Positions 1 through 13,880 are shown, counted from the stretch's first letter. The stretch is 64,000 nt of DNA from Monodelphis domestica (GCF_027887165.1 NC_077227.1:79914430-79978429), one strand, 5' to 3'. Notes: a model not told the origin generated them from the sequence alone. Numbers and translations: made by a program.

Positions 1-1655
1 TTTACCACAGTGAGGACCTGACCCTGGAGCTAAGGGTTGGGGGGAGGAGGTTTGCCCAAGGTATGGGGGTGGGGTGGGCCTTGTGGTTTGGAGGACTGAT
101 GGATGAGGTGTGTTTCTTAGTGCATCTCAAATCAATGGGACAATCAAAGGAGGGTAATGCTCCAGGTCTGATGTTTTGGGTTGGGAGTCCCGAGGGTGTA
201 AGGGAGCAAAGGAATTTCCCTGATAATGGTTTGCCTGAGTTTTGAGGGTACCATGCTCTAGCCAAAAAGATCCATCAGTGTAGAACCTCAGATCTGCCTG
301 AGGTGGGGGTCTCCTGAGGTGAGTTCGGGAGCCAGGATGCAGTCTGAGAAAGGTAGGCCATCAAGCTCTCCTTTGCCCAAGCTACTGGTTTCCCTTGGGA
401 GACTTCAGACAGAAAATCAAGAGTTCTAGGCACCTGCTTTCATCTAGGGTCTAGCTAACAAGTTCAATTCCATTTCTGCCAGTCTGCTGAGTGTGGGGGG
501 AATTAATCAGAGGTCCAACAGCATGAGGGATAGACGTCATCAGGGAAAAATCCAAAATAATCTTCCACTGTTTGCTTGTTGTTGTTTTTTTTAAACCAAT
601 TCAGAGGCAGCTACTATAGCTCTGAGACACAGAGGAAGCTCTTGGGGCAACTGAGTCAAATGATCTGTTCTGTGGTAACTTCCATGAGTCTGTATTGATT
701 CCCTGAGCCTTTCCTTCTTTTCTACCATAAGCAGGTGAGAAGAGAGGACACAGAATCAGCTTCAAGTACAAGTGGAAGAGTCAATAGAGGAAAAGGTAAG
801 GAGAGGATTTCACACTTTTGACTGGAGGAGTGAAAATTGACAGTGAGGTGAGAGACCTTTTCCTAAATGTATACAAGGTGGTAGGAGTAACAGGGAAGAG
901 CCACACCTGGAGCACGATGGACCGAACCTGGTAACATCCTGCCTATAATGAATGAAAACTTCTTCAGGGGAATGCATGGTCCACTATTACAACAATGGTT
1001 GAATATTACAACACGCCCAGGCATTTGAAAGAGGTGAGGGGAGCATGGGGATAGAGAGGAATGGATGATGTGCTGGTGTCAAATCAAGGGGTAGCAAAGA
1101 GAGGAAGGGGGGAGTCCTTCCACAGGGAAGAGGTGAGGAAGAGGAGGAAAAGACTGAAAAGAGGAGGAAAAGTAAGGGGTCTTGCTTCAAAGGTTAGAGG
1201 GGTTCCCACTGATGAGTAGAGAAAGTCTTATGAAGAGAGATGGGGACTTTGTATTGGCTGTGATATGGAGGTGTGGTTCTTGAAAAACATCTATTGATTC
1301 CACCTTAGGAAGGGAAGGGGTTTAGAATTCCTGAGGCAATTGGCAACTGAGAGAATGGGAGAGCTTGGACTCAGGGAAGATAATTTGAGGAATTGGGATG
1401 GAGGGAGAGAAGGTACTAGGAGAGAGCATAGATCAGGGGTTGCCTGCACAATCATGGATATAGTGTGTGAGGGGTCAATCTTTGGGTATCTTCTCTGACT
1501 CCTGAAATAATTGTCATTATTCTGGGAGTAAGACCTAATGGAAAAAGAAATCTGCCAGGGAAGGTCTACGTTAACATGGGAGGTTGACATGGGAGAAATG
1601 GGAACCTAGAATGGATTTCTTGGAAGTTTTGTGTGCATGAGAAATGTGGAGGGAT
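1..1655. other. Intergenic stretch, no gene recognised
   Basis: G-rich to mixed sequence with only short open frames (under 100 codons). None of them resembles a known protein or has convincing splice signals. I recognise no repeat here either. It could hold old, decayed repeats or an exon of a distant transcript, but nothing in the sequence supports a call. Confidence 0.4.
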
Positions 1656-1741
1656 ATAAAGGGGGAGGGGGGAAGGAGAGAGGGAGGGAGAGGGAAGGAG
1701 GGAGAGAAACAGAAACAGAGACAGAGACAGAGGGAGAGACA

Positions 1742-1812
<71 letters not shown>

Positions 1813-1866
1813 AGGGAGGGAGGGAGAGAAGAAGGGAGGGAGAGAGGAAGGGAGTGAGAGAGGGAA
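1656..1866. repeat. (GA)n microsatellite
   Basis: Purine-only low-complexity tract of AG, AGGG and ACAG units around a pure (GA)n core of about 60 bases near 1,747-1,806. Long open frames across it in several frames (Glu-Arg runs on the plus strand, Ser-Leu runs on the minus strand) are artefacts of the dinucleotide repeat. Confidence 0.95.
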
Positions 1867-4800
1867 CTACAATAGAGAAGATGGAAAGAGTAAAATACTT
1901 TTGGGGAAGGGATGCAAAAATGGCATTAAAAAAACTAATGAAGAGGACTAGTTGAAGGGGAGAAGAGGAATGGGGAACCAACTTGACTAAGGAATATAAA
2001 AAAGAGACAGGGAAAAATTATAATATACAGATAAATGGGGAAAATATTAATTAATAAGCAAAACCCCAAAGGGAAAGGGGTAACAAACAAGAGATGGTAC
2101 TAAAAGGACAAGGGGGAAAGAGCCATTGTGAAAAGGGCCCTCTTTAAAAAGTTCAAGATAAAGTAATTGACAGAATATAGTACCACATTTATAGCAACAT
2201 GGGAAGGGCATGAGGTAGAGCTGGACTAAATTATTTGAGAAACGGGAATTTCTACCAAAAGGAAATGCTTTTCCCCTCATTACCTTTCTTACAAATGGAT
2301 CCTTCTGAGTGTGAGGCAAAAGAGAAAAAAAGTGAACAGTCTTGTTGCCCAAGATAAGAAAAATCAGTTAGATGTAGCAATTGCAACATAGTACTTTAGA
2401 AGTATTAATTTATGAGGCATATAGACAGGAAGGAATAAATAAGGAGTAAAGATAATGAATCAAATAACAAAAGTGTAAAATAGAAAGAGAATTAATGAAG
2501 AGAACATGATAAATAAACTTTAGAGGAAGAGGCAATGTGTTTACATTGGTAGCACATACACTAAAAGGTGAAGAATAGAGAGATCAGTGGAGTGCCTCAT
2601 AAATTTAAGTGGAGGAGTTTTCCATATTTTAACAGTCTTTTGAAGTGAAATACATTAATAAAACTTTAAGAAAAGGAACAGAAAAAAATAAAAAAAATTG
2701 GAGATGAGGAAAGAGGTTTTAAATTAACTACTTAAAGGGGAGAAAAAAGAGAGAAAGGGTTAAATAACCAAAAAGGAAAAAAAGGAAAATAAAATAAATA
2801 AATATAACTCCAAAGCAATGAACAATTCTGACAACCCCAGAGCTCTGAGGGTGAGGGAAAGAAAATCTATGAGAATAGTTTTCTCAATGTAGATTAAGTG
2901 AATCTAACAAGTAAGGATGAGTACTGCTCTGAAAATCCTAATTTGGGCAACAACAACAAAAAAGGAGATATAAATAGAGGAAAATATAAACCTGACTCTA
3001 ATAATCTTAAAATGAATGGATTATCCAAACTAACAGGAAAAAGATTAGATAAGAAAATCTAGAAAAACCTGGAAAGCCAACTGGAAAACTACCAAAGTAG
3101 TTAGAAAGAATACCAAGATGTAGAAGACAATGCTCTTATGGTCACCACACAAAGCCATGGGCACAGACACCAATACTACACTGAGCCAACATCTGAAACC
3201 ATGGAACAGTGTCTCTAGTAAAATTACAAAGAATGGAAATTTTCCATGGAACTAAAGGACTTGGGATTCTATTTATACCTAGGGAATAAAACAAAAAAGA
3301 AATAGCTGATCTTTATTCCATTTAGAATTTATACATCCTCATTGTTGAATTTATTGGTATAAGATTTTCAGTTAAGTTTAATTTCTTCCATGATCTTTTC
3401 CAGTTTCACTAACATTCTTATCAAATAGGGAATTCTCCCATAAGTAATTTATATTTTCATTGTTGGATACTAGATTATTATGTTTCAATCTTTATGATTC
3501 TCTAAATTTGCTTCTAAATGTTTTAGCCAGTATTAAATGGTTTTGATGACTATTGCTTTATTATATAATTTTAAGTATAGAAGTACATAAAGTAATACAA
3601 ATTGAAGTAACAAGAGAAAGAAAACAATGAGTTAAGAAAACAATGCACCAAATAATAGCAACAATGTAAATAGAAAGAACAAATAAGATTAATGTGACAG
3701 AAATTACAAAGAACAAATTTGATTCCAAAAAAGAGATATAAAAAAATGCTTTCTAATCCTTTGCAGAGGTGAAGGGTCCAAAAATATGGACCACTCTTTT
3801 TCCAGATTTTTTTTACTTTAATATATTGACCATTTTTACATTTCCCCTTTGTTTTCTTTTCTTTGAAAAAATATCAATTATAAGGGATGGATCTCTGGGA
3901 GAAGAAGAAGAAAGATATAGAGGCAAATCTAGAAGATGTAAAAATAAAAGATATTAATAAAAGTTTATTTTTAAAAAGATTAAAGCTGGAATAAGAAGAA
4001 CTAAGTATAAAAATCTAATTATCACACAGCATTTTTTAAAATGCCAACAAAATTGATAAATTTTAAACTCATTTAATATACATTGCAAAAGAAAGGAAAA
4101 CCCAATTACCAAAATCAAAACTGAGGAGAGAATCTCTTCAAAAGGAAAAGCAATAAAGAAAATTGTCAAATTTCTAGATTATTTCCTATAGAGTACTTAA
4201 GTTTTTGGTAAATTTTTATTATTTTCATTTATATTTTCAATTTATTGGTATACATATGAGTTCACCCTGTGGACTGGACACAGTAGGTAAGAGAGATTGA
4301 CTAAAGACTATCAGGGAGAGGAGAAAAGGTGACTAAATCAGTATTTGTAGTTTTAAAGTAGATAGTCAACTGAAGGAGGCTATCTTCCCTTATGTGAGAG
4401 GAGTCACAGCCTCAATGTAGGCAATTTGGACATGCTCTAAAGGCTGCTTAAGGGTACCTTTATGCTGCCCAAATTATATATCAATTTTCTTATTCAATTT
4501 TTATCCTTTGGTATAAGTGCTATAGTATTATTTCTATTTGACAGATGAGGAAATTTCCTTGTCAACATCCACAATATATTTAAGAATTATGAAGCTGTTT
4601 CAACACATAAAGTATAGATAATTTTTGCCTCTCAGTCCTCCAAAGCCAAAACTTTTCAGGAATATACCTGAATATGAATAGAATATGAATATCCATTCAC
4701 CCTTTGTAACTTCTGCAGGCAGATTGTGTCCAGTCTAGAATGAACTCTGTCATGTCCAAGGGAAAAGCCCAGGTCTGTGTTTTAGATGGGAGCATCATGT

Positions 4801-4890
4801 CTGGGGACAATATGAAGACTGACCTAGAATATCTTTAATGTCAATGGCTCTTTACAGCATAATGTACTTTCCTTATTTGTGAGGTTTTTG
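1867..4890. other. A/T-rich stretch, no gene
   Basis: Very A-rich on the plus strand up to about 4.2 kb, with many short A and T runs. The texture resembles decayed LINE-1 sequence, but I cannot align it to a specific part of the element. The open frames are short and have low complexity. No gene is supported. Confidence 0.35.
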
Positions 4891-5450
4891 TTTTTGCTTT
4901 GTCAGATGGCATGATTGGAACTCTTGCTTTTTTTGATTCACCTGAGGCATAGTAAAATTTGTTCCAGCCCCTCATTTTTATTCAGTTTAGAAGTCTTGCT
5001 TTTTGGGGGTTTTTATATTATTCCATTTGTAATTTTTTTCTTTGTTTTGTTTTGTCACTCTCCCTTTATAAAGATAGGTCCTTTGTCTTTTTGGTTGTTT
5101 AAAATAATCTATTCTCAGGTTTATTTCTTCTCACCGCCAGTTCTGCCCTCCATCCCATTTTCATCCCTTCCCCTAATTTTAGTGCTTAACTTCTAAATTC
5201 CTTTTTCTTTCCTCTTTTTATCTAGTCATCTAATTTTTCTTCTCTTATTTTTGTTATGAGTTAACTTGTTTTATTTATTCATTTTTATTTGATTTCTGTT
5301 TTTCTAAAAAGGGCTTATTTCCCCCATTCTTATTAACTCTTTTCCCTGTTTGTCTATTATGAACTTTTTTCTTTGATTCATGATCCTTTTATTAACTTAT
5401 TCCTTCTTTAGTCTCTATTTTCATGGAATTTAACATTCTAAGTTAACTAT
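4891..5450 (-). mobile_element. Probable LINE-1 fragment (5' region), minus strand
   Basis: T-rich stretch whose reverse complement resembles the 5' leader region of marsupial LINE-1. The block around 4,900-4,970 (a Cys/Phe-rich frame, then the segment with gcatagtaaaatttgttcca) is the best anchor. It is old and poorly preserved, and its limits are approximate. Confidence 0.4.
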
Positions 5451-5504
5451 TAACTATATATAAGTTCCTTCTAAATAGTTTCTGTTTTGTCTTGTTTTCT
5501 CTTT

Positions 5505-5600
5505 TTTGAAAATTTTATTTAATTAGATGATTTATAATATTTTTTTCATGGTTACAAGACTCATGTTCTTTCCTTCCCCTCTCCCCACCTCCTTCCAGTA
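5505..5600 (-). mobile_element. LINE-1-type 3'-end fragment
   Basis: Block running aattttatttaattagatg, then catggttacaagactcatg, then a CT-rich run (tccttcccctctccccacc). The same block is seen at 29,486-29,579 and near 51,047-51,150. All three point the same way, with the T-rich end at the left, so the A-rich tail is on the minus strand. Confidence 0.55.
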
Positions 5601-7600
5601 TCTGACAGGCAATTCCACTGGGTTTTATGTTTTGTCTTGTTGATTTTGCTCTCTGATGTCTTTTGTTCTGTTGTGTTTTACCCTTAAAAATGCAAATTCC
5701 TGCCAGACTTAGAGAGGACCAAACTGTAGCAATTTTCTACATCCCTTATTGTACAGTTCATTGTTAATTCTTGCCCTTTTCATGATAAATTTTTTTCCTT
5801 ATTTGCCATGAAATCTCCTCCCTGGGTCCATACCTTCCTAGTCTTCTGGGTGTCAGTTACTTTGATTCCATTTTTTTCTTGAGACAAAGTCCTATCCAAA
5901 GAGGCACAGCACTTTATCAAAGATAGTGGTCTTTTTGTGGACCAAATTCCTGAAGATTATATGCACTAAAAAATTCTCATTTCCCATTATAGAATATCTC
6001 TTTCCCTTCTATGGAAGCATCCTTCAGTGAGACCCCCTTCCATTGCTAACTTGAGATTTCCCCTTCTTTCCCTGTTTCAGTTCTTCCCATTGGCACTATA
6101 TTTACCTGTCAGTGGGTTGTTGTGAGGCTTAGTGTCTCAGATCTGTTCCTCCATCATCAGTTCTTCCACTGAACTTCCCACTTTCTTTTTATCCCCTTGG
6201 GACTTTTTAGGAAAGACAAATCTCTTAGTGGCTCTTCTTTCTTTACTTTATTGCTGTTGTGGTTGTTGAAAAGTGATGAACTCAGAGTCATAAATTAAAA
6301 AACAGGAATATGACCTTAGAAAAGGAGAAATAATGAGGGAAAGGCATTGAATGGGATTGAGCCATGAGATTTTGGTTAAAAAACAATTTTCAATGTATTG
6401 TTTCTATAGCACCTGCTCCTCCCTTTCTAGGCTACCCTCCTGATCAATAAGAATAGGCTAAGTAAGACCCTAGAGAATTGATACCCCCATTGAAGGTATG
6501 AATTTGCCAGCACACCATTGAGTAGAGCACTAGAGACCTGAGTCACTCAAGGTCTGAAGTGGGAAAAGTAAAAAATGAGTTTTCTCTTACATACTTATAT
6601 TTGATATGCTATCCAATTAGATAACATGTAATAAAGTGTTTTGCTGTTATTATTTCTGTAATTCAAAGTTTGATCCATTTATTCAGAATTGGGTTAGCCT
6701 ACATTATGGTCTGTATTTTTTTCTCTATATTGTTATATTATTATTATTATGATGATGATGATCTATAAAGGATATATTTAGTAGTTTTACCTTTTTATAT
6801 TTACTCAAGATTTATTTGTGTCCTAGCACATGATGAGTTTCTTCATAAGGACCACAATCCTGTAAAACATATATATTCTTTAATGCTATAATTCAGTATG
6901 TATCATAGGACTTTTAAGCTTAATTTTTTCCAATATTATGTTTTATTCTATGGCTTCCTTTTTGTTATCTTTCTGTAAGATTTATCTGGCTCAAAAAGGG
7001 GAACATTAATATTAATAATTATTTTGTTCTAATCTGGCTTTTTGTGATTTGACTCTAGCTTTAATTCAGATACTGCATTGTGGTATACACACTCAAACAC
7101 ACATATTTAAGAATAACATTTCACTAATATTTTTAAGAATAATTTCATGGATTTTTCTTTCTGTTTATCTCTCTTGATGTATATTTTTATTGTTTATTTT
7201 TCTGAAACATGGACTATTACTTTTGGGTGTTTTTTTAATTACATAGTAAATTTTTCCTAACCTCTCTAGTCTTAAATGTGTTTCTTGTATACACAAATTC
7301 CTGATCTATTTTGCCATTTATTTTCTTGGGAGATATAATCCATCTAAGGTTCTAAGTTAGCTCTGTATTTTCCCTCAATTAATTATTTAGTGGTGGTTTT
7401 CCTCTTTCCTCATTTAAGTCTGTACTTGATCCCTGTGAGTTTTGCTTACCAGTTCTTCTCTATCATTATTTTTTTTCTCTTCTGTTCTAACCTAAAATCT
7501 AGTCTTTAAATCTTGGCCTCTATACATGCACGTCCTTTATTCTATGTCTCAAACAAGGTAGGATTTCTAGGACATATGAGCTTCATTTCCTCCTCTTTCC
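5601..7600. other. T-rich stretch, no gene
   Basis: T-rich sequence with no frame longer than a few dozen codons and no recognised exon. It contains a short (ATT)n/(ATG)n microsatellite near 6,730-6,765. Parts may be old LINE-1 in minus orientation, but I cannot place them with confidence. Confidence 0.35.
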
Positions 7601-7611
7601 CATCTCTCTAT

Positions 7612-7795
7612 TTATAGATTTGTAGATATAGAATTGGAAGAGACTGAAAAGAAAACAGTCATAGAGAAATTAAGTGACTTTCCCAGAGTCATACAGCTAT
7701 TATATATCATTATAAGGATTTGAACACAAGTTTTCCTGATTCCAAGTCCAATTTTTTGTCTACTATACTGAATTGCTTCTCCTATTCCTAAGATC
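7612..7795 (+). mobile_element. MIR/THER-type SINE
   Basis: Shows the conserved core of the MIR/CORE-SINE group: aagtgactttcccagagtca, then cagctatta, then gatttgaacacaag, and a 3' part reading ttccaagtccaa. The short minus-strand open frame across it is a chance reading of the SINE. Confidence 0.75.
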
Positions 7796-8614
7796 ACAGA
7801 TAATGGTCACCACTCCCTTAATCAGATAAAGGTGCTGATAAAGATAATATAAACATATTTATATTTGCTTTCTGAGTGAACTTTTTCTGATGGACTTTAC
7901 TTCCTGAGATCTTAGTTTCTGAATGAAGCAATGTATTGTGGTAGAAGCCAATGTTTCTCATAAACAACAAGATCTTCTTTTATTTATTTAATAGTTTTAT
8001 ATTTACCAGTTGCTCATTTTTGAAGCCAGAATGTCCTACATTAGGACTACTATTCCTCTGCTCAACATGGATGCTACTAGCTACTCTTGGCAGGTTCATA
8101 CATTTCCTCTAATGGTATGCATGCTGGGAAGCATCTCCCCCAAATGAAAGCCATATCATTGTGCCACTCTTTTATATAAATGGAGTTCTATATTCTCCTA
8201 TCTTATCCCTAGCTAGGGCAAGATACTTTTCCTGCTTTCCTCTGTCCTTTCCTTGTATTGCTCTCACTCAACTGTCCCCCAGTCCCAACCATGTCTAGCG
8301 ACCAAAGAAATCATTTTCCTCTCTCTGCTCACATCCAAGTTCCTTAGGAGTGCATTTCTGGTTTTTCTCTCTAAGCTGCTTCCTTTTTATCTGAATGAAT
8401 TTTAAATCACCTCACCACTCCCAACATATACAAAATGTTTATACACATATGTATGTGGTTGTACATTTGTTTATCAAAGTAAATAGATTTTAGTCCACAA
8501 AATTCTAATTCAATTCTTCTTACTTTCACATGGATTTTTCAATACCATTTATAATCTTTATCATTTCATTTTGTTTTTTCTTCAGCCCTCAATCAATGTA
8601 AAAACTAACTTTTT
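7796..8614. other. Intergenic, nothing recognised
   Basis: AT-rich unique-looking sequence. I see no exon, RNA gene or repeat that I can name. Confidence 0.35.
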
Positions 8615-9298
8615 TTAGTATTAAATTTTATTTTTTCCTGATTACATGTAAACAGTTTCCAACATTTTTCAAAGAATATTGAGTCTTGAATTCTTTCCTT
8701 CCCCACCAATGGAGAGAGTAAGCAATCTGATATAGATTTCATATGTGCAATCATGTAAAACATTTTTTACATATTAATCCTTTTCTGGAAGGAAACTCAA
8801 ATAGAAAAAAATTAAGAAAGTGGAAAAAAAGTTTGCTTTGGTCTAGATTCAGACTCCTTTCTCTGGAAGCAGATGGCATTTTTTTTTACCATAAGACCTT
8901 CAAGATTGTTTTGGGTCATTGTATTGCTAAGAATATCTAAGTTTTTCACAATTGTTCATCATATAGTATTCCTGTCACTATGACTAGTGTTCACACTGTT
9001 CTACTTATTTCACTCTGCTTCAATTTGTTTAAGTCTTTCCAGGTTTCTCTGAGCTCCTCCTGTTAATCATTTCTAAAATACAACAGCATTCCATTACAAT
9101 CATATGCCATAACTTACTTAGCCATTCCCCAATTGATAGATATCCCCTCACTTTCCAAATCTTTGCCCCTGCCCCCAAAAAGAGCTGCTTTAAATATTTT
9201 TTGTACATATAGGTCTTTCCCCATTTTAAAAAATTTCTTTGGGATATAAGCCTAGTAATAGTATTGTTCTGCCAAAGGATATGTACTGTTTTATAGCC
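8615..9298 (-). mobile_element. LINE-1 3' end, minus strand
   Basis: Matches from memory the 3' end of marsupial LINE-1 read on the minus strand. The blocks are: CT-rich terminal block near 8,690, cagatggcattt, cacaattgttcatcatatag, tccaggtttctctgagctcc, and ccattccccaattgatagat with the fragment calling itself against the plus-strand copy at 36.3-37.3 kb. The short open frames inside are not host genes. Confidence 0.8.
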
Positions 9299-9676
9299 CA
9301 TAAGGTCTTAGAGTGATGACAGGTTCTTGGCCAAGGTTGAAGAACCTCTAATGAAGTCCATGAAGAATCATTGAAATTTAAAGCTTTTATCAAGAGCTTC
9401 CTAAACTGAAAATGGGACATACAAGGGACATAAAAAATGGAAGCTTCTCACATCCTACTGGTAAAACTGAATGATGTAAAGAATCATAAAGAATTGGAAG
9501 TACTGACATAGATAGGCAAAATGACTGAAAGGCAGGACAGCTATTCTTCACTTCAGATATTTATATGCCAATGCAGAGTATGAAGTAATAACCGAAGTGA
9601 GATTGAGACTTTAAGGCAAGATGCTAAATGTTATCCTGTCTGGGACTCTCAAACATGCCCTTAAGAATGTGGAGTA
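9299..9676. other. Intergenic, nothing recognised
   Basis: Mixed sequence between a LINE-1 end and a candidate LTR. No gene or repeat is identified. Confidence 0.3.
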
Positions 9677-10263
9677 TGTTACATGATTAAAATCCTCTGG
9701 AGACCGTATCTTAATTTATAATTATTAAATAGTAAAAGTGGGCCAGAGAAAGAAAAGGCAGCAGCCACAAGTGGTTAGCTATTCCCTTAGCAGCCTCCTC
9801 CATGATCTGGCTGTGCCAACTCCAAGCCAGATTTTGGGTGTACTGGCACTCCCTTAGCAAGCCCAAAGCTAGATCACTCATGCTGGCACTCTCCTAGCTA
9901 GCTCCTCCCAAGTCAGTTGCACAGTCGGTCCATGGCGGTGCCAGTGCTCTCCTGGCCAGCTCCTCTGTCTGTGACTTTGAGGCAAGAAGACAGTACTTCC
10001 TTCTCCTACTCCAATTTAGGCTCCTCACAACGTTCCTTTCCTGAATCCCTCTGGATTGGAGGACTCTGACCTTAGGCTGGAGAAGAGGCGAGTCTTCTGG
10101 ACACCAGGAGTCATGATGAAGTCCTTAGAATGGCCACACGGCACCTATTCGCTTCTCTCAGTTTGGTAGGGAGGACTCCACTCATCACCTCAGAGAGATA
10201 CAGTTCAGAGGTTCAGAAGTAAGATTTTTTGCTTTAAAATAAAAAGGTTTTTTTAGGGTGCCA
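9677..10263 (+). mobile_element. Candidate solo LTR (endogenous retrovirus fossil)
   Basis: A block of about 590 bp that is richer in GC than its surroundings, starting TGTTACATG. It contains degenerate internal repeats of a gctggcactc / ccttagc / gctcctcc type. It has an AATAAA at 10,238-10,243, followed by a short T-rich end and a TGCCA-like terminus. This is the order expected for U3-R-U5 on the plus strand. I see no matching internal region beside it, so it is probably a solo LTR. Exact ends and family are uncertain. Confidence 0.45.
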
Positions 10264-11639
10264 AAAAGGGGGTACAGGCTAGTGTTAAATTTTCATAGGT
10301 AACATCTCATAACAATTATTATATTCATAATTTAATTTGAACTATATCTGAATAATATTTTTTATCACACATTAGACTGATTATTTTAATACCAGAGAAG
10401 GTAACAGAAATAAAACCACAGTAGACAAGTTGCCTGGAGGAAGGCTATTGGGATACAAGACATTTGTTCCAAGACATTTGTTCTCTTCACTGTTTCCCTA
10501 TTTGTTTTTAGATCAGAGAAACACACAAAAAAGATAATACAAGGGAAACTCTCCCAAGATACTAGACTATGTAACTGTGTCCTCCCCAAAGCCTAGAAAT
10601 TCATTTGGGTCTGAAACTTGCTCTAAACATGGCCAAATCTGTTTAAAGATAATAGATTTCAGGCCAGTCTAATGATCTATAACCCTTTCCTGCAAAGCTA
10701 CCTCTGCCTTTCCTGACACAGCTTTCTAATCACTTAAAGATACAAAAAATCCCAGATATACAGAGCCTAGACCTCTCAGACTTCATGGGGGGCTAAGACC
10801 ATGTGAGTTGCCATACTCTGATGATTTACTGATTAAACATGTTTCTATGAGAAGGCAAGAGAAGCCAAGTACACCAAAATTGAACTGAGTTACTATATGC
10901 GTATTGTACATTCATGATGTGTTAGGGCAAAGCAAACTCCTTTTTACCAAATGTTCAGTGTCTTACAAGTGCCTTATTTTGTCTCAAAATTGACCTTTGA
11001 CTAAGAGGATGATGGTGCTACGACCACATCTCCCACAGCCTTCTAAAAATTAAAATGTCTTGATATTATTATGAAAATAGTTGTGACTTCAAGGAATCAC
11101 TGAAAGGAATTCAAGGGAGCTCCAAGGGTGCCTAGACCATACATGCAGAGTGTGGGAGAAATAAAGACTTTGATATTAATCTTCCCCAGATTTTCAACTT
11201 TGAGATAGCACATTGGTTAAATTGTGTCTCATTGCAAAGAGAAAAAAAGTCACCCAAGCATAATGTCCAAATAAGATCTGGGTCTTCCTTGAAATAAACT
11301 AAATTTCTGTTATAAGTTAGGATAATAACTGGGTGTTTCTTGTCCTTTGAGTGATGATCTAGTTTCCAGTGCAGTATTTATCAATTCATGATAATATAGT
11401 TTCTTTCCACAGATAGTAACTAGTTGGATTAATATATGCATGGAAAGCACAGGGCTTTGGGCTTTCACCCATCCTCCTTTTTTAAACGAGTATTTTGCCA
11501 GGACTCCCTACTCTAATAGTCAACTCAGTGATGTATGTCTGCACACCCAAAGAAAGGGCAACAGAAGTTTGAATGTTACAAATTTTTCAGCCAATAAGGA
11601 TCACTTTTAGACCAGAAAAAGCTGCTTAGAGATGATAAA
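10264..11639. other. Intergenic, nothing recognised
   Basis: AT-rich sequence with short open frames only. No exon with splice signals or similarity that I recognise. Confidence 0.35.
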
Positions 11640-11850
11640 CTCTGGACTTGAAGTCAGGAAGTATTGAGTTCAAAACAGATAGTAAGTTAGTAGTTGTGTG
11701 ATTTGGGGTGTCATGTTAACTGATTTTCCTCATCTGTAAAATAGGGACCTACTTAAAATAGCACCTACCTCTTGGGGTTGTTAGGAAGATGAAACAAGCT
11801 ATTTGTATATACCTAGCACAAAGTAAGCATTTATTAATGTTTGTTATCTG
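11640..11850 (+). mobile_element. MIR-type SINE
   Basis: Typical MIR-like path: gacttgaagtcaggaagta, a degraded B-box region (gagttcaaaac), ttttcctcatctgtaaaata, cacctacctcttggggttgt, and a tail reading cctagcacaaagtaagcatt. The same family recurs at 57,600-57,830. Confidence 0.8.
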
Positions 11851-12240
11851 TCTATTAGAAAGTCCTCCTTCTGATCAGTGTCCAACTTGCATGATAATGG
11901 GCAACTAAGGGGAGAGAGAAAAAAAAATCAGATAGACAGAGCCATTAGAAGGAAAAAAAAAACCAGATGAGTTCTTGCTATGTCACAAAACTAGGTGTCT
12001 AACAACATTTTTTCTTGGGTGATAATTTCATCTTTCGTGAAAAAGAGGGAGCAATGAGGTTCATTTGCTTATCAGGGAGAAACTGGTGAAATAGCACTGA
12101 CAAGAAAATTAGGGGCATAAGACAATATTTTCAGGATAAGTGAGGAGGAGAATTCTAGGGATAATCTGATTGTATCTATTACATTTTAGAAAATGGGATT
12201 GTAGACATTTCAGAAGTAATATAGGAGAGTCTTAAAAGCT
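11851..12240. other. Intergenic, nothing recognised
   Basis: A-rich sequence before the LINE-1 that starts at about 12,241. No feature is supported. Confidence 0.3.
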
Positions 12241-13150
12241 AACATGGGAGCCAAGGTGGCAGAGTAAAGGATGCTCTTGCTCATCCAAACCCTCCACAAA
12301 AACACAAAAAGAACATAAATCACTTCAAAACAAAGGAAATCAGGAGGAACGTGTCTCACTAGATGAGAAAAGAGAGTATCTCAGGGAGTGCAGCATGCAT
12401 AGGAATTGGCAGAATGCTGAGAAGCCCAACTTATTGCTACATGGCCAGAGGCAATGAAGTGGCAGAGTGGGGACAATCCCAACCTGAGCCCAGTCTAAGT
12501 CACTCTGGCCAAGGCAGCTACATGGTAGAGGAGAGACAAGTGAAATAGACTTCACTTCTTCATATCCTGAGGCAGCAAAGTAGCAGAGTGGGGGACCAGC
12601 CCAGCTTATGGGACAAGCACAGGGAATGGAAATGCATTAAACAAAACAGTTGCAATCCTCCCCATAGAAAGCCAGATAGATGAGAACCAAAAAGCAAGGG
12701 GGAAAGGACAACAGAGAGACCTTTAGAAAGGTGGTCCAATTTGGAACTAGGAGGGCCAAAGGAGAGTATAAGGGAATATTCTCCAAAAGGGGTATAATTT
12801 AGAGAGGTATGAGGGATATGACAAAAAAGAAAGGAAAAGAAGTACAAACATTGAAGGAAAACAGAAGGGAGGGAAATACACAAATAGTAATTATGACATT
12901 GAATGTGGATAGGATGAATTCAGTCATAAAATGAAAATGGATAGCAGAATGTAGCACTAACTAAAAGTCAACAATATGTTGTTTATAAGACACATTTAAA
13001 AAGAGAGACACGTGTAAAAATAAAGGGCTAGAGCAGAATATACTATTCCTCAGCTGATACGAAGAAAGCAGAGGTAGCAATAAGGAACTCTGACAAAGTT
13101 AAAACAAAAATAGATATAATCAAAAGAGATTCACAGGGAAACTATATTAT

Positions 13151-13732
13151 TGTGCCCAGTTGCAGCCACAAATTAATATATTCATGGGTGGACACCTGAG
13201 AAGGAGAGTTAGAAACTGAAGGAAAATGGGTGAAGGGGGTAGAGAGAAAGAGGGAACACAACAAAGGAAGAAAGACTCAGAGACAAGACTTTAAGAGCAT
13301 AGGATCCAGTGTGCATGTTCCTCTGATAGTGGGGGAAAGAGAGAGAGAGAGAGAGCTACATGTGTCCCCAATCTTTTATTGGAGGATCAAGGAGTGGGGA
13401 ATGGGAGGTGGCTAATGGACATGTGACATGGCATAAGACTTAACATTGGCTCAACTGACAATTACAAGATCAAAGAGGAGGAATTTAATTAAGCATGTGA
13501 CCTGGTATGGAATGTGATCTGTCAAGGTAGGAACTAGGACCTTGTGGCAGCCTATCCAAGAATTCTTCTGATCTTTGGACTGAAGGTTTGGAAAGTGGCA
13601 AAAATTAATAGAGTGTCAATTAAATACATTGATCAAGAAATAATATGACCATGAGTCTGGTATATGAGCACATAGGTTACAATATTAATACACTGATAAC
13701 ATTTTCAAGATTAGTATATACCTGGGATAACA
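13151..13732 (-). mobile_element. Solo LTR inserted in LINE-1 copy A
   Basis: A 582-bp block with TG...CA ends that interrupts LINE-1 ORF2. The 6-mer tatatt lies on both sides (13,143-13,148 and 13,733-13,738), consistent with a target duplication of about 6 bp. On the minus strand an AATAAA (plus-strand tttatt near 13,376) sits where an LTR poly(A) signal is expected. A short (GA)n run lies near 13,337. No internal retroviral region is present, so this is a solo LTR fossil younger than the LINE-1. Confidence 0.6.
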
Positions 13733-13880
13733 TATATTTTATGTTAAGAAGTACCATAGATAATTGAAGCATTATCAATATTAAACCTATATGTACTAAA
13801 TGTCAGAGCATCCAGATTTTTAAAGGAAACAATAAACGAGTTGCACATGGAAACAGATAATAAAATAATAATAGTTGGTG

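Noticed and set aside
1571-1981. Ser-Leu-rich 136-codon frame and Glu-Arg-rich frames
   Set aside because: These arise from the (GA)n microsatellite, which is open in several frames at once.
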